From: Rotaria macrura
Lineage: Eukaryota > Rotifera > Eurotatoria > Philodinida > Philodinidae
Direction of reading: 5' to 3'
Assembly (NCBI GenBank): GCA_900239685.1
Contig: OENT01000490.1
Location: forward strand, 43,845 to 107,844
Length of the DNA: 64,000 nucleotides
This document shows positions 63,882 to 64,000 of the stretch, piece by piece. Numbering within the stretch: the first letter of the stretch is position 1; every line of letters begins with the position of its first letter. The notes under the pieces are model-generated. The model was not told where the DNA came from, ran no database searches, and saw only the letters and a program-made list of their open reading frames with translations. Both the position numbers and the translations under genes were made by a program.

Positions 63882-64000
63882 TTGTTTAATATTAGCTAAT
63901 ATCTGTATGATGCTGTCATGTGTGCATGGGAGAGACTTCTGGTAGATTTCTAAAGCTTTTTCATAGTTGACAAGGGCTTGTTTATAATCCTGTTTCATAT
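63882..64000 (-). CDS. TPR-containing protein, partial (cut by window edge)
   Basis: The last 119 bp read on the minus strand as a tetratricopeptide repeat of kinesin-light-chain type: KQDYKQALVNYEKALEIYQK followed by SLPCTHDSIIQILANIK. This shows the Y..A...YEKALEI..KSLP..H pattern. A donor (CAA then GTAAAG) follows, so this is an internal exon; upstream exons lie beyond 64000 and downstream exons were not found. Such repeats mediate protein binding. In bdelloids they often accompany ART domains, but nothing here shows that. Confidence 0.6.

Overview
The window is animal nuclear DNA, AT-rich, with compact multi-exon genes whose introns are mostly about 50-60 bp with GT..AG ends. The protein families point to a bdelloid rotifer: a huge LDLa/EGF/7TM receptor family, ankyrin-ADP-ribosyltransferase fusions, helical-repeat TIR proteins, FLYWCH/MULE transposases and many short terminal-inverted-repeat elements. 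This assignment is inferred from gene content; no marker gene is present to prove it.

Layout. 1.7-6.0 kb: wreck of an LDLa/EGF/7TM receptor gene. 6.3-10.25 kb (minus) and 16.8-23.8 kb (plus): two paralogous multidomain genes, head to head about 6.5 kb apart, with domains in the order (SAM) - KH-like modules - macro-like domain - TIR - conserved tail; six intron positions and phases match between them. 23.9-28.8 kb (plus): a 1,103-aa helical-repeat protein ending in a divergent TIR domain, starting only 97 bp after the previous stop. 28.8-33 kb: no genes, one 382-bp fold-back element with a target duplication. 33.0-34.0 kb: broken ankyrin-ADP-ribosyltransferase gene. 34.5-35.2 kb: second scrap of the LDLa/7TM family. 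36.0-38.7 kb (minus): an 814-aa ARM-like - TIR - SAM-like protein, i.e. the SARM1 domain set in a different order. 39.6 kb: hAT-type MITE. 43.1-44.9 kb: an intact nine-exon phytanoyl-CoA dioxygenase (PHYHD1-like) gene. 45.8-48.7 kb: mariner-like element followed by a full-length but dead MULE element. 49.6 kb: near-perfect 210-bp fold-back. 50.5-51.1 kb: intact secreted protein of unknown function. 51.6-52.4 kb: another inverted-repeat element. 54.46-55.94 kb: element with two arrays of MluI-like ACGCGT motifs and a tRNA-like fold. 56.6 kb: terminal exon of an unrecognised gene. 59.6-62.6 kb (minus): VIT/VWA (VWA5A-like) pseudogene carrying two MITE insertions and an early stop. 63.9 kb to the edge (minus): TPR exon of a gene that continues outside.

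The most interesting content is the block 6.3-38.7 kb. It holds four TIR-domain genes, two of which carry macro-like (ADP-ribose-binding family) domains, and beside them lies a dead NAD-dependent ADP-ribosyltransferase. TIR domains can be NAD+ hydrolases and macro domains bind ADP-ribose products, so this may be an innate-immune or NAD-signalling cluster that grows by duplication and domain shuffling. The family calls rest on reading the sequence; the joint function is inference.
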